A stretch of 24,953 bases of DNA, taken from contig FR893273.1 of the NCBI GenBank assembly GCA_000436035.1, positions 1 to 24,953 of the forward strand, in the 5' to 3' direction. The notes below the pieces were generated by a model that ran no database searches, was not told where the DNA came from, and worked only from the letters and a program-made list of their open reading frames with translations. Numbering within the stretch: position 1 is the stretch's first letter; each line of letters begins with the position of its first letter. Made by a program: the position numbers and the translations under genes. Positions 7,801 to 14,801 of the stretch are shown here, piece by piece. This DNA is from Prevotella sp. CAG:732 (lineage in GTDB: Bacteria; Bacteroidota; Bacteroidia; Bacteroidales; Bacteroidaceae).

Positions 7801-8509
7801 CCACATCATAACCTGTGGCAACAGTAGGTTCGTGACCAGAGTTTCGCCATTCATTGTCTTCACCGGCAGTGTTAGGTGTCCAAATTTCAGATACGAATTG
7901 GCTTTCTGATTTTTCCCATAGGCTCTCGTCTGTGAAATTCCATGTGTAAGGGTAAGCCTGTACCGTATAATTGTCCAAGCCACCTGTTTGATAAGTGATG
8001 TCAATGGATGTGATGTAGGCTTTTCCTGCACTATTATTGGTAAGGGATACAGAACTTGCACCTTTCTCCAATGACCAGGTTTGTGTGGTGACATAACTTG
8101 TGGCTTTCGCTGGGTCTAAAATGCCGCCTGTAGTTGAGCATTCAGTAAAGTACCCTTTATTTTTATTATCTCCTTCAAAATGGAATACAATTTTTGTAAT
8201 CTTCATTTCTGCTGATGAGCCTGAAATCGTGATGTTGGCACTTGCCTTTAGCGCAATCGTTTGTCCATGGTTAGAACCTGCAGCGGCAGGGTTCCAACTG
8301 GCATTGTCATCGCTTGCTGCAGTGATTTTCAAAGTAATGCCTCCATGTGCAATCGAATCGGAAGTTCCTGAGAGAACGCTCAGTTTGGTTAGGTTACAAT
8401 CGCTTCTTGTCGGTGATGTGGCACCGAATGTCATCGTCTTGTCCGCCCAAGCATTGCTTCCCCAGAATACCATCAGGAGAAGCAAGCAAAAGTCAATCAA
8501 TCTTTTCAT
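4814..8509 (-). CDS. Large secreted multi-domain surface protein with Prevotella-type C-terminal tail
   Basis: The 1231-residue protein has a signal peptide (MKRLIDFCLLLLMVFWGSNAWA). An N-terminal beta-rich region comes first. A module containing YTWNFT is at 188-193 and is echoed by YTWDFT near residue 823. Between about 335 and 815 lie at least three or four Ig-like segments resembling the Big_5/SbsA type (MTTPENNATGVDPNL, FTLPQDKQLESATTYTL, FTPKEGQQLRPNYTYTL). A further beta domain follows after about 1000 (IKYATYSQSYPVDYS). The last 40 residues (YYTLDGRKVTSPTQKGIYII then NGKKIIIK) are a tail common in Prevotella secreted proteins and resemble a type IX-style sorting domain. There is no catalytic motif, so adhesion or scaffold function is likely, but this is inference. 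It heads an operon with the 63-residue gene. Confidence 0.8.
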   Translation of the reverse strand: MKRLIDFCLLLLMVFWGSNAWADKTMTFGATSPTRSDCNLTKLSVLSGTSDSIAHGGITLKITAASDDNASWNPAAAGSNHGQTIALKASANITISGSSAEMKITKIVFHFEGDNKNKGYFTECSTTGGILDPAKATSYVTTQTWSLEKGASSVSLTNNSAGKAYITSIDITYQTGGLDNYTVQAYPYTWNFTDESLWEKSESQFVSEIWTPNTAGEDNEWRNSGHEPTVATGYDVDLLRGLRFTDHVCADRKRNCVSLPRKATITIPSLHEGQKVKISYTGVDILPTTNLKVSQERKDNIEIYKVTQDGNATLTIDDPSYNEVWGVWISQISVLDAAPVLTMTTPENNATGVDPNLTSIKVTSEKPLWAYDVNGTKTPTATTIKATLTSDDEDNAMEVTATLNAGETVLNFTLPQDKQLESATTYTLNIPANVIMETSGTGNKNCSFTFSTKGLNYLGAYNGTTEINKDNPYTVSTLDNNRVAFAFGEEIEKTADFKVIVSDGTTVNTYNKDSQKCGLSDDSRALFVPVQLKAGKYYSIKITAGSLKNATAGSTLKNNQIVLHLISSMKGINLSMTTPYNQDEAPLTTRIILSAKDNDGKNTNIRNNVTATLEGKSADGSQTHDIGTVTGIANGNKLVFTPKEGQQLRPNYTYTLKLSKKAELKDVVGTLDDDTFVFTTAKVIGNAPIVESTSSAAESTIKVEDVQPTTSKQIEIKFNEDIQLLDGALIFCRPMGGSESYQSLEYYSARSGIYDEYNKIHADGNKLWFEYSGQHLFYGMRYEVTIPTYAIVGNGGQPMEKNFKFYFETPKSAEASDSRARKDVYTWDFTNISDSTFTKIKESVTAGNTYWGEKNEGNDHEYGSFNARKSSFAQGQEIKAGTSNTILPELKGLLFNLVKNNRDRFRIVCKNGSEDKGNTYLDLIGGTHYVTIQSVPANAMVYIEHNGNEMFNLNTLGVDSLRTITNSNNNRVSVYRLGDKTKDLTFCVYNCKLYRIAIVKDNKTIGSATQNYIKYATYSQSYPVDYSLNERLNGTAVTAYSVSTNYQSNATSVNFTELPNNQSAPDEGVILKTFGNLGESHPIFTTDFNTTPQKLTSNALVGTGDKATEFATAKKEGCQNYILTTKYFHLDKNENQSGTVIDGNQQCFYKWVKGDAKSNFAYLQLKNPSNANAAKTVIYLDWFGDTTGIHGMTAPSQVTSGKTYYTLDGRKVTSPTQKGIYIINGKKIIIK

Positions 8510-8625
8510 TTTACTTACATTTATATTTATAATGTTTTTTGTTTTATTTAATCATCGTTTTCTTGTTGCCTATATCTATTGAAACAGTCTTTTTGGCGTA
8601 GTTTTTTAAGCAGCAAGACATACGT

Positions 8626-8661
8626 CTTAACTCCTTAACTTCCTTAACTCCTTTAACTTCC
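8626..8661. repeat. Tandem TTAACTCC/TTAACTTCC intergenic repeat
   Basis: The plus strand reads CTTAACTC, CTTAACTTC, CTTAACTC, CTTTAACTTCC, which on the minus strand is a run of GGAAGTTAAG/GGAGTTAAG units of 8-10 nt. It lies in the predicted leader of the surface-protein gene. As I recall, strings of this type are dispersed between genes in Prevotella and Bacteroides. A small inverted repeat AAGAC/GTCTT adjoins its left end. Confidence 0.6.
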
Positions 8662-8690
8662 TGATATGCGAAAGTTCAATTATTATATTG

Positions 8691-8698
8691 CAAAATTA
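8691..8698 (-). promoter_or_regulatory. Candidate -7 element for the surface-protein operon
   Basis: The minus strand reads TAATTTTGCA, matching TAnnTTTG with the TTTGCA extension. The nearest TTG (8725-8723) is 24 nt upstream, longer than the ideal 19-21 nt, so the match is partial. The transcript would have a leader of about 175 nt that includes the TTAACTCC repeat. Confidence 0.4.
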
Positions 8699-8895
8699 CT
8701 TTTTCCCATATAGATAAAGGTGCAATATTGAGATTTTATAGTGGACAATAATGAAAGTATATTCGAATCCGATTCATAAACTACATTTTTTCTTCTCTTT
8801 TCGTGTATTTCCACCAATTTCTATTCGAAAATCCACCATACCGATTCTTTTTTGTTGTAGTTTGTTATCACAGAAAAAATAGTTCTATATAATTC

Positions 8896-8924
8896 ACTGA
8901 GCCCACTTAAAAAAGGGGCTCAGT
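8896..8924 (-). terminator. Hairpin terminator after the TraB-like gene
   Basis: ACTGAGCCC (8896-8904) pairs with GGGCTCAGT (8916-8924), a perfect 9-bp stem starting 4 nt after the stop codon. The following minus-strand sequence is AT-rich (GAATTATATAG) but lacks a pure U-tract, so termination may be partial. Confidence 0.6.
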
Positions 8925-8927
8925 TTA

Positions 8928-9806
8928 TTACTTTTCTACTTTGCAACCCGCATTGCGGAGCAACTGGAGAAGACCATTTTCACCACCTAAATTGGCGGCA
9001 TCAACAACAAAGAAGGTTGGCTTCTCTGCCATCACAGTCTGCACCTTTGCAGCCCAAGCCTCAAGAGTTGGTTGAGAAACATGAGCGCCAGTAGCCTTGA
9101 AAGCAGCATCTACGTCCTGTGCCTTGAAAGCACCTACAGCCTTATTCAACTTGGCCAACTCTGTAGGCTCATTCTCCAGAAACTCTACCAAGCGTGCCAC
9201 CTGCTGCTTCAGATCACTCTTATAGGTAGCATTGATATAAGCATCCACATCACTTAAACCGCCTACAGTCTCATTGTTTGCCTTTGCCTGTGCTTCAAAA
9301 TACTGGTCGAAAGTATGAGTAGGATCATACATACCCATGTGATTGGCCACAAAGAGCAGTTGCTCCAAGTCCTCCATCAAGGCAGCAGGAGTCAAGTTGC
9401 CATATTTCTTCTGCACGTAAGAACTGCGGAAATCCACCTCCATGTATTTCTTGAGGAAAGCATTAAGCTTTGTCTGCTGAGCCGGAGTAAGCAAACTGAG
9501 AAGAGTCTTGCCGTCAGCCAGTTTCTTAGCGTCATTGATGGTCTCTTGATAAGCCGCCTTGTTTACCTCGAAATACATCTGATCGGTATTAGTAAGTGCT
9601 TCCTTCAACTCACCACTCAGACTAACAACACCCATAGGATTCATGAGCCGGTTGGAAGCCATGATATAGGAAGGCTTCTGGTCGGTACTATCTTTACTAA
9701 TCTTGTAAAGAAGCTGTGCCTGCACACTCACCATGCTTACACTTATCAGCATAAGCGACAAAACAATTCGCTTCAACGAATTGAAATTCATCTTCTTGAA
9801 ATTCAT
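8928..9806 (-). CDS. TraB/GumN-like protein lacking the conserved histidine motifs
   Basis: The 292-residue protein has a signal peptide (about 13-30, IVLSLMLISVSMVSVQA) and the overall layout of the TraB/GumN family: N-terminal SYIM strand, DQYFEAQAKANNETVGGL in the middle, and FFVVDAANLGGENGLLQLLR at the C-terminus. In the family these parts hold G-T-x-H, a Glu after GL, and G-A-x-H-L. Here they read Ala50-Ser-Asn-Arg53, Ser185 and Asp269-Ala-Ala-Asn-Leu273, so every expected key residue is replaced. The frame is otherwise intact, so it looks like an exported non-catalytic relative rather than a pseudogene. A second ATG six codons in (9791) is an alternative start. It is preceded by its own promoter, and the M16 peptidase gene upstream may be a functional neighbour. 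Confidence 0.78.
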   Translation of the reverse strand: MNFKKMNFNSLKRIVLSLMLISVSMVSVQAQLLYKISKDSTDQKPSYIMASNRLMNPMGVVSLSGELKEALTNTDQMYFEVNKAAYQETINDAKKLADGKTLLSLLTPAQQTKLNAFLKKYMEVDFRSSYVQKKYGNLTPAALMEDLEQLLFVANHMGMYDPTHTFDQYFEAQAKANNETVGGLSDVDAYINATYKSDLKQQVARLVEFLENEPTELAKLNKAVGAFKAQDVDAAFKATGAHVSQPTLEAWAAKVQTVMAEKPTFFVVDAANLGGENGLLQLLRNAGCKVEK

Positions 9807-9862
9807 TTACTTTTAAATTAAAACATTAAACTTATCTTTCACTAAACTCTCTATTTTGTGGA

Positions 9863-9892
9863 CAAAAGTACAAAAAAATCCCGATACAACAA
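9863..9892 (-). promoter_or_regulatory. Promoter of the TraB-like gene, overlapping the upstream terminator
   Basis: On the minus strand TTG (9892-9890) is followed after 19 nt by TACTTTTG (9870-9863), a full Bacteroidota promoter match. The -33 TTG lies in the loop of the M16 gene's terminator hairpin and the spacer runs through its second arm. The leader would be about 50 nt. Confidence 0.65.
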
Positions 9893-9909
9893 CAATTGTA
9901 TCGGGATTT
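9876..9909 (-). terminator. Intrinsic terminator of the M16 peptidase gene
   Basis: AAATCCCGATACAA (9876-9889) pairs with TTGTATCGGGATTT (9896-9909), a perfect 14-bp stem with a 6-nt loop. On the minus strand it runs straight into a T-tract (ATTTTTTTG), 27 nt after the M16 stop codon. Confidence 0.9.
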
Positions 9910-9935
9910 TATATATTTATGTGACATTTTTCTTG

Positions 9936-12767
9936 TTACTTAGCCTCACCAGCCTTTGTTGCATGCATGATAACCTCTACGTGGTTGCCATCCTTCATCA
10001 CTACATTCTTGAGGAAATCGCTCACTGCCTTTGCATCTACAGAGCTTACCTCCTTCTTGAAGTTGGTATGAGTATCAATACCATGAAGCAGATACTCAGA
10101 AATAACACCCATCCAGTAGCCATTCTGCTTACAGCTTACATCAGCCTGCTTCAGAAGGATTTCCTTCACTTTCTGAAGGTCATCCAGATTAGGCTGCTCC
10201 ATCGCATCCTTCAAACCAGAATAGAAGTAAGGAATAGCATCCTTAGACTTGTCTGGGTTCATCATTGCATTACCAGTAACACCTACACGCATGGTCTTAC
10301 CATCAAGTTTTACACTTTCCATAGCATCAGCACCAGCATAATAAGCAGCGCTCAACTTTTCACGGATATTACGGTTGTAATCCATATTGATAACGCGAGC
10401 TGCGATATCAGCAAGAACTGAGTTGCGCAATGTATAAGGAGCCTCTGAGCACCAGATCTCAGCAGCTACATCCTGTGGATTCTCCATTGCCTTGGTGAAC
10501 TTGTTGACAACTTCACCCTTCACTGGCAATGTCTCTACGTTCTTAAATTTCTTTCCGTTGTTTGGCAAAGAAGCGATATACTGCTCGATAAGAGGAAGAA
10601 TCTTAGCCTCATCGAAGTTGCCGACAAAGAAGAAAGTATAATCCTTCGCATTACCGAAAAGCTGCTTACCGAGTTCAAGTGCGCGGTCGTAGTTTACACT
10701 CTTCACCTCATCCACTGTCATTGTGCGGAATACAGGGTTACCAGGATAGAGCGTGCTGGTCAATGAATCCTGGAATACAGCCTGAGGATTGTTGCTACGA
10801 TTGGCGAGTGCTGTTACCTGATTGTTGATCAGGTTGTTGACAGCCTTCTCGTCCTTAGTCAGATTGGTGAGCTTCAAATAGATGAGCTGCATCAAAGTCT
10901 CCAAATCCTTTGGAGTTGAGCCACCAGCCAAACCATGACGGTATCTTGAGACACTGAATCCGCAAGAAGCAATCTTACCAGCCAATACCTTCTCAAGGTC
11001 ATTATTGGTAAAGCCACGCAAACCACTTGAGTTCATCAAGGCACCCATCATCTTCACCTCGTTGAGATCCTTTGTTCCGAAAGCAGAAGTACCACCATCG
11101 GCAGTAGCAGCAAACTGTACCTCGTCGTTCTTGAAGTCAGTCTTCTTGAGCACTACTTTGGCACCATTAGAGAGTGTCAAGAGTTTGAATCCGAACTGCT
11201 TGTTCTCTGTAGTCTTCTTGATCTTGCCAGCCTTAGGAAGCTGTGCCATCAAAGGCTCCTGCTTTACATTATCAACGTAAGCTTCGAGCTTTTCACCACG
11301 CACCTGCTTTACGACGTCAGCCAACTGCTGCTGTGTTGGATAAACAGCACCCTCAGCATCACGCATCATCAGAAGTGTTACGAAGTTGGTATCAGTCTCG
11401 CAAATCAACTTCTTGGCATAAGCATTCACGACATCCACAGGGAGGTTTGGCACCATCATCTTATAGATCTGATATTCATCCTCTACAGAAGGGATTGGCT
11501 CATTAGAGATGAAATGATCTACATACTGAGAAGTAAACTGCTCATTCTTCATCTTATCACGGTTAGAATACATCTTATCCAAACCGCTCATGAAATCCTC
11601 TTTATAGCGAACGTACTCAGTAGCCGTGAAACCGAAGTCCTTAGCACGCTTAGCCTCACAGAGAACAGCTGCATAAGCCTCAAGCATCTTGCCAGGCTTG
11701 GCAACTGCAGAAAGACTGAAAGCATCCTTTGTGCGGGAAACCAAGTAGCTGCCATTATCACAACCAGCCTGGAGATATGGACAGTCAGCCTCCAATGACT
11801 TTTCGCCCAAACGAGAGCTAAGCATGCTGGCAATTGCACTCTGAACATAAGAAGTAGCGAAGTAATTGAGATTACCCTTCAAAGAGTCAGGTGTAGCATC
11901 GTGCTTCATGCTGATCATAGCCACATCGTAGTTCTGCTCCTTGTCCTTGTCAACTACATAGATAGCTGTATCATTGTCAGGAACCAACTCAGGGATCACC
12001 TTTGCTGCATTAGCAGGAACCTTGATGCCGCTGAAGAGTTTCTTGATCTGTGCCTCTATGTGATCAACATCTATATCACCTACTATGATGATAGCCTGAT
12101 TGTCCGGACGATACCATTTGCGATAGTAAGCACGGAGAGTTTCAGGATCGCAACCATCAATGATACTCATCAGACCGATTGGCATACGATAACCGTACTT
12201 GCTGCCAGGATAGAGAGCAGGGAGAGAACGCTCCAACATACGCTGCTGACCTACCATTCTCATACGATACTCATTGTGAACGACATCACGCTCACCCTCT
12301 ATCGCCTCCTTCGTCAGAGAGATACCATTACTCCAATCCTTGAGAATCAACATGCAGGAATCGACAGCGGTGGCACGGGTAGTAGGAACATCCGTGAAAT
12401 AATATACCGTCTTGTCGATGCTGGTGTAGGCATTCAAGTTCTTGCCATACTCCACGCCGATGCTCTGGAGATAGTTCTGGAGACTGTTTCCCTGGAAATG
12501 TTCGGAGCCATTGAAAGCCAAGTGCTCCAAGAGGTGAGCCAAACCACGCTGGTCGTCATTCTCATTGATGGAACCCACCTTCTGTGCAATGTAGAAACTA
12601 GCTACATGCTCAGGGAAATTGTTGTGACGAATGTAATAGGTCAAGCCATTGTCGAGGTGACCGATTCTCACATTCTTGTCAACAGGTATCTGTGGCATCT
12701 GCTGTGCCATCATACTACCTGTAGCAAGCAGCATCATCGCTGCTACGAAAATTTGCTTTAACTTCAT
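9936..12767 (-). CDS. Exported M16 family zinc metallopeptidase (insulinase/pitrilysin type)
   Basis: The 943-residue protein has a signal peptide (MKLKQIFVAAMMLLATGSMMAQ) and is therefore periplasmic or surface-bound. The inverted zinc motif HLLEH (residues 78-82) lies in the classic context RGLAHLLEHLAFNG. The third ligand Glu is expected in EAIEGERDVVHNEYRMR (about 154-170). The chain is large enough for the four homologous M16 domains of the pitrilysin type on one polypeptide; the C-terminal half (from about residue 520, FGFKLLTLSNGAKVVLKKTD) lacks HxxEH, as is normal. The enzyme should degrade peptides or short proteins inside a closed chamber. It has its own promoter (12876-12906) and terminator (9876-9909), so it is transcribed alone. 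Confidence 0.94.
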   Translation of the reverse strand: MKLKQIFVAAMMLLATGSMMAQQMPQIPVDKNVRIGHLDNGLTYYIRHNNFPEHVASFYIAQKVGSINENDDQRGLAHLLEHLAFNGSEHFQGNSLQNYLQSIGVEYGKNLNAYTSIDKTVYYFTDVPTTRATAVDSCMLILKDWSNGISLTKEAIEGERDVVHNEYRMRMVGQQRMLERSLPALYPGSKYGYRMPIGLMSIIDGCDPETLRAYYRKWYRPDNQAIIIVGDIDVDHIEAQIKKLFSGIKVPANAAKVIPELVPDNDTAIYVVDKDKEQNYDVAMISMKHDATPDSLKGNLNYFATSYVQSAIASMLSSRLGEKSLEADCPYLQAGCDNGSYLVSRTKDAFSLSAVAKPGKMLEAYAAVLCEAKRAKDFGFTATEYVRYKEDFMSGLDKMYSNRDKMKNEQFTSQYVDHFISNEPIPSVEDEYQIYKMMVPNLPVDVVNAYAKKLICETDTNFVTLLMMRDAEGAVYPTQQQLADVVKQVRGEKLEAYVDNVKQEPLMAQLPKAGKIKKTTENKQFGFKLLTLSNGAKVVLKKTDFKNDEVQFAATADGGTSAFGTKDLNEVKMMGALMNSSGLRGFTNNDLEKVLAGKIASCGFSVSRYRHGLAGGSTPKDLETLMQLIYLKLTNLTKDEKAVNNLINNQVTALANRSNNPQAVFQDSLTSTLYPGNPVFRTMTVDEVKSVNYDRALELGKQLFGNAKDYTFFFVGNFDEAKILPLIEQYIASLPNNGKKFKNVETLPVKGEVVNKFTKAMENPQDVAAEIWCSEAPYTLRNSVLADIAARVINMDYNRNIREKLSAAYYAGADAMESVKLDGKTMRVGVTGNAMMNPDKSKDAIPYFYSGLKDAMEQPNLDDLQKVKEILLKQADVSCKQNGYWMGVISEYLLHGIDTHTNFKKEVSSVDAKAVSDFLKNVVMKDGNHVEVIMHATKAGEAK

Positions 12768-12875
12768 TGTTATAGTTGTAAATTAAATATTTTCCTCGTC
12801 TTTCGAGTTGTTTGCCATGTTCCTCCTCTATACTAAAGATACGTAATACCCTCATTTTAGGTAACTTTCGGGGTG

Positions 12876-12906
12876 CAAAAATAACATAATTAAAGAAACG
12901 TTGCAA
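12876..12906 (-). promoter_or_regulatory. Promoter of the M16 peptidase gene
   Basis: On the minus strand TTG (12906-12904) is separated by 20 nt from TATTTTTG (12883-12876), followed by CACCC. It fits the Bacteroidota consensus and predicts a leader of about 105 nt. Confidence 0.7.
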
Positions 12907-13022
12907 GTATTTAGAGTGAAAACTTCCAAAATGCCTCCATTCTTAACATTAAACTAACATTTGCCCAGACGTGCCCTAACATTGCGTTAACACACCTTCC
13001 TCGGCTCCCCTGAAAGCCCACC

Positions 13023-14408
13023 TTATCGGCTCACGTTGAAACTCTTCGTCCAAGACCCACGGAAGAGTCGCACCAAGAAGAGGATGCCTCGGAACGTCAG
13101 CTCCACTGCCATGGCTATCCAGACTCCCTCCAAGCCGTAACTCTTCGACAAGCCGTATGCCAAGGTGAGGCGCACAAACCACATCGTACTGAGGTTGATG
13201 GCAGCAGGCTTGAAGGTATCTCCTGCTCCCACACAGACACTATAGGTGACGATGCTTGCCGCAAAGAATGGTTCGGCGAAAGCCTCGATGCGCAAACAGG
13301 TGGTACCCAACTCCTGGATAGATTCCACTGGCGACAACAGACCTATCATCTCTGGAGCGAAGACATACATCACAACTCCCATCAGAGCCATCACAGCCAT
13401 GCCCAAGCCCACCGTCATATAAGCGAAGTTCTTGCACAAGTCCATTCGGTTGGCTCCATGCGTCTGTCCCACCAAGGTGGTAGCGGCATCACCGATACCA
13501 TACCCCGGCATATAGCAGAGACTCTCCGCAGTAATGGCAAAGGAATGGGCGGCGATGGCGATGTTGCCTAGCGGAGCCACAATCATGGTGCTCACTATCT
13601 GCGCACCACTCATCAAGATGTTTTGGATGGCAATAGGAATGCTAATCTTGCAGGCATTGCGAACATACTCCTTCACCCAATGGAAACGAGCGGCATCCTG
13701 GCGAAGATTCAAAATCTTGTTTTGGCACGCCGCCAACCAGAGGTTAGGCAAGGAGATGCAGATGTATGCCAAGGCTGTGCCATAAGCTGCCCCGACCACT
13801 CCCATCTTGAATATATATATAAACAGGTAATTGAAGACCACGTCACAGATGCACACCAATATCGCCATGACGCTCGGTGTGTGCATATTGCCAGCCGACT
13901 TGAGCATCATCTCCGAAGTATGATAGAGGAAGATGAAAGGCAAAGCCAGCGCATAAATCAAGAAATAGCGAGAGGAATTGTCTGCGATGTCGCTGCCGCC
14001 ACCCAACCAATAAGGCAAGGGCAGATGGATCGCCACTCCTATCAGGGCAAGACAGACACTAAAAAGCAAGCCACAAATCAAGGCATGACGAAAAACCTGT
14101 CGAGCCTTGACAAAATCGTTGGCACCGATGAAATGCGCCACTTGCACCGAGAACCCCGTGGCTGCCGCACTGAGCAAGCTGCCTATCAACCAAGTGGTAG
14201 ATTCTATCAGTCCGATGCTAGCCGAAGCCTCAGCACCGAGATGCCCCACCATAGAAGCGTCGATGAAGAACATCATCACCGTGGAAATCTGCGCCAACAT
14301 AGAAGGGATGCTCAGCCCCACAATCAGGTTGAGTTTCTCCCGGCGAGCCATGTCACGCCCCAAGCGGATGGACTCCATCAAATAATCAGTCTTTTTACTA
14401 TATAGCAT
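13023..14408 (-). CDS. MATE family multidrug/sodium efflux transporter
   Basis: The protein is about 461 residues, of the size and hydrophobic pattern of a 12-helix MATE antiporter. It exports organic cations or drugs across the inner membrane in exchange for Na+ or H+. Visible family features are the N-terminal LSIPSMLAQISTVMMFFIDA helix, VGHLGAEASASIG, GFSVQVAHFIGANDFVKAR, the pseudo-repeat after about residue 240 (KISIPIAIQNILMSGAQIVS), and ALVGQTHGAN-like TLVGQTHGANRMDL. I chose the ATG at 14408 because it has AAAAG just upstream; the frame stays open to a TTG at 14420, and later ATGs at codons 11 and 20 of this frame are also possible. The leader is unusually long and structured (14421-14730), suggesting regulated expression. 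No clear terminator is visible downstream (12907-13022). Confidence 0.93.
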   Translation of the reverse strand: MLYSKKTDYLMESIRLGRDMARREKLNLIVGLSIPSMLAQISTVMMFFIDASMVGHLGAEASASIGLIESTTWLIGSLLSAAATGFSVQVAHFIGANDFVKARQVFRHALICGLLFSVCLALIGVAIHLPLPYWLGGGSDIADNSSRYFLIYALALPFIFLYHTSEMMLKSAGNMHTPSVMAILVCICDVVFNYLFIYIFKMGVVGAAYGTALAYICISLPNLWLAACQNKILNLRQDAARFHWVKEYVRNACKISIPIAIQNILMSGAQIVSTMIVAPLGNIAIAAHSFAITAESLCYMPGYGIGDAATTLVGQTHGANRMDLCKNFAYMTVGLGMAVMALMGVVMYVFAPEMIGLLSPVESIQELGTTCLRIEAFAEPFFAASIVTYSVCVGAGDTFKPAAINLSTMWFVRLTLAYGLSKSYGLEGVWIAMAVELTFRGILFLVRLFRGSWTKSFNVSR

Positions 14409-14465
14409 AACTTTTATCAATCGAATGATATTCCATTATCCAGCAAAACGAACGCCAAATAACAG

Positions 14466-14500
14466 AAAATGGCGACCCCAATTTGAGGAATCGCCATTTT
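14466..14500 (-). promoter_or_regulatory. Leader hairpin upstream of the MATE gene (possible attenuator)
   Basis: AAAATGGCGA and TCGCCATTTT form a 10-bp stem, extended by TTCC/GGGG (two wobble pairs) to about 14 bp with a 7-nt loop. On the minus strand it begins directly after the stop of an 11-codon ORF and ends 57 nt before the MATE ATG. The minus-strand T-run is only four, the plus-strand run is six, so terminator function is uncertain. Confidence 0.5.
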
Positions 14501-14536
14501 TTATAAACATAAAATAATTACTTTCTCTTCAATCAT
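14501..14536 (-). CDS. Possible 11-residue leader peptide of the MATE gene
   Basis: ATG ATT GAA GAG and following codons encode MIEEKVIILCL with TAA ending at 14501, immediately next to the hairpin arm at 14500. It is inside the predicted MATE leader. The arrangement of short ORF, abutting hairpin and efflux gene is typical of translation-coupled attenuation, where a ribosome stalled on the peptide changes the downstream fold. There is no strong ribosome-binding site, and so short an ORF can arise by chance. Confidence 0.3.
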   Translation of the reverse strand: MIEEKVIILCL

Positions 14537-14585
14537 TATTCCCAAAATACTCACTAATTACCTTTATAAGATAACCAAACCTATT

Positions 14586-14683
14586 TGTCGTCCTTGAATA
14601 AACAATCTTTTATTTACCTTTCTAAACCTAATACCTGTCGTCCTTGAATAACAATCTTAATTTTTACCTTCAAACTAATAACC
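14586..14683 (-). repeat. Two tandem ~50-nt direct repeats in the MATE leader
   Basis: TGTCGTCCTTGAATAAACAA begins at 14586 and TGTCGTCCTTGAATAACAAT exactly 50 nt later at 14636. The copies (50 and 48 nt) continue in parallel through ATCTT, TTTACCTT and AAACCTAATACC/AACTAATAACC. Shorter echoes of AAACCTA/TTACCTAA continue on both sides. Both copies fall inside the predicted transcript, so the leader RNA would hold two similar elements (AAGGTAA followed by TTCAAGGACGACA). Confidence 0.8.
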
Positions 14684-14733
14684 TAGAACAATCTATTACC
14701 TAACTAAAAACCTAAAACTTATATTTTCTGATG

Positions 14734-14763
14734 CAAAGGTACAACTATTCCTTGAAACTGCAA
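14734..14763 (-). promoter_or_regulatory. Promoter of the MATE gene
   Basis: On the minus strand TTG (14763-14761) lies 19 nt before TACCTTTG (14741-14734), followed by CA, an excellent match to the Bacteroidota consensus. A start near 14730 gives a leader of about 320 nt before the chosen ATG, far longer than for other genes in the window. Confidence 0.75.
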
Positions 14764-14801
14764 TGATTTTATGAATAAATTTGCAAGTTTCTAACATTTT
14801 T

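Larger units (their letters stand above)
8510..8927. other. Intergenic region between the TraB-like and surface-protein genes
   Basis: This 418-nt AT-rich gap has no convincing ORF on either strand. It holds the promoter and long leader of the leftward surface-protein gene, the TTAACTCC-type repeat at 8626-8661 and the terminator of the TraB-like gene at 8896-8924. Two copies of TATTCGAA with following CC (about 8759 and 8823) and an inverted pair AAACTAC (8778-8784) / GTAGTTT (8857-8863) are visible, but their meaning is unknown. Confidence 0.7.

Noticed and set aside
11901..12761. 286-codon plus-strand open frame opposite the M16 peptidase
   Set aside because: It is an antisense shadow over a gene with an unmistakable HLLEH motif and signal peptide.
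14409..14420. TTG start extending the MATE protein by four residues
   Set aside because: The ATG at 14408 has AAAAG upstream and suits the family N-terminus; TTG starts are rare here.
14586..14683. CRISPR-like array
   Set aside because: There are only two copies, adjacent without spacers, both inside a predicted leader, and no cas genes are present.
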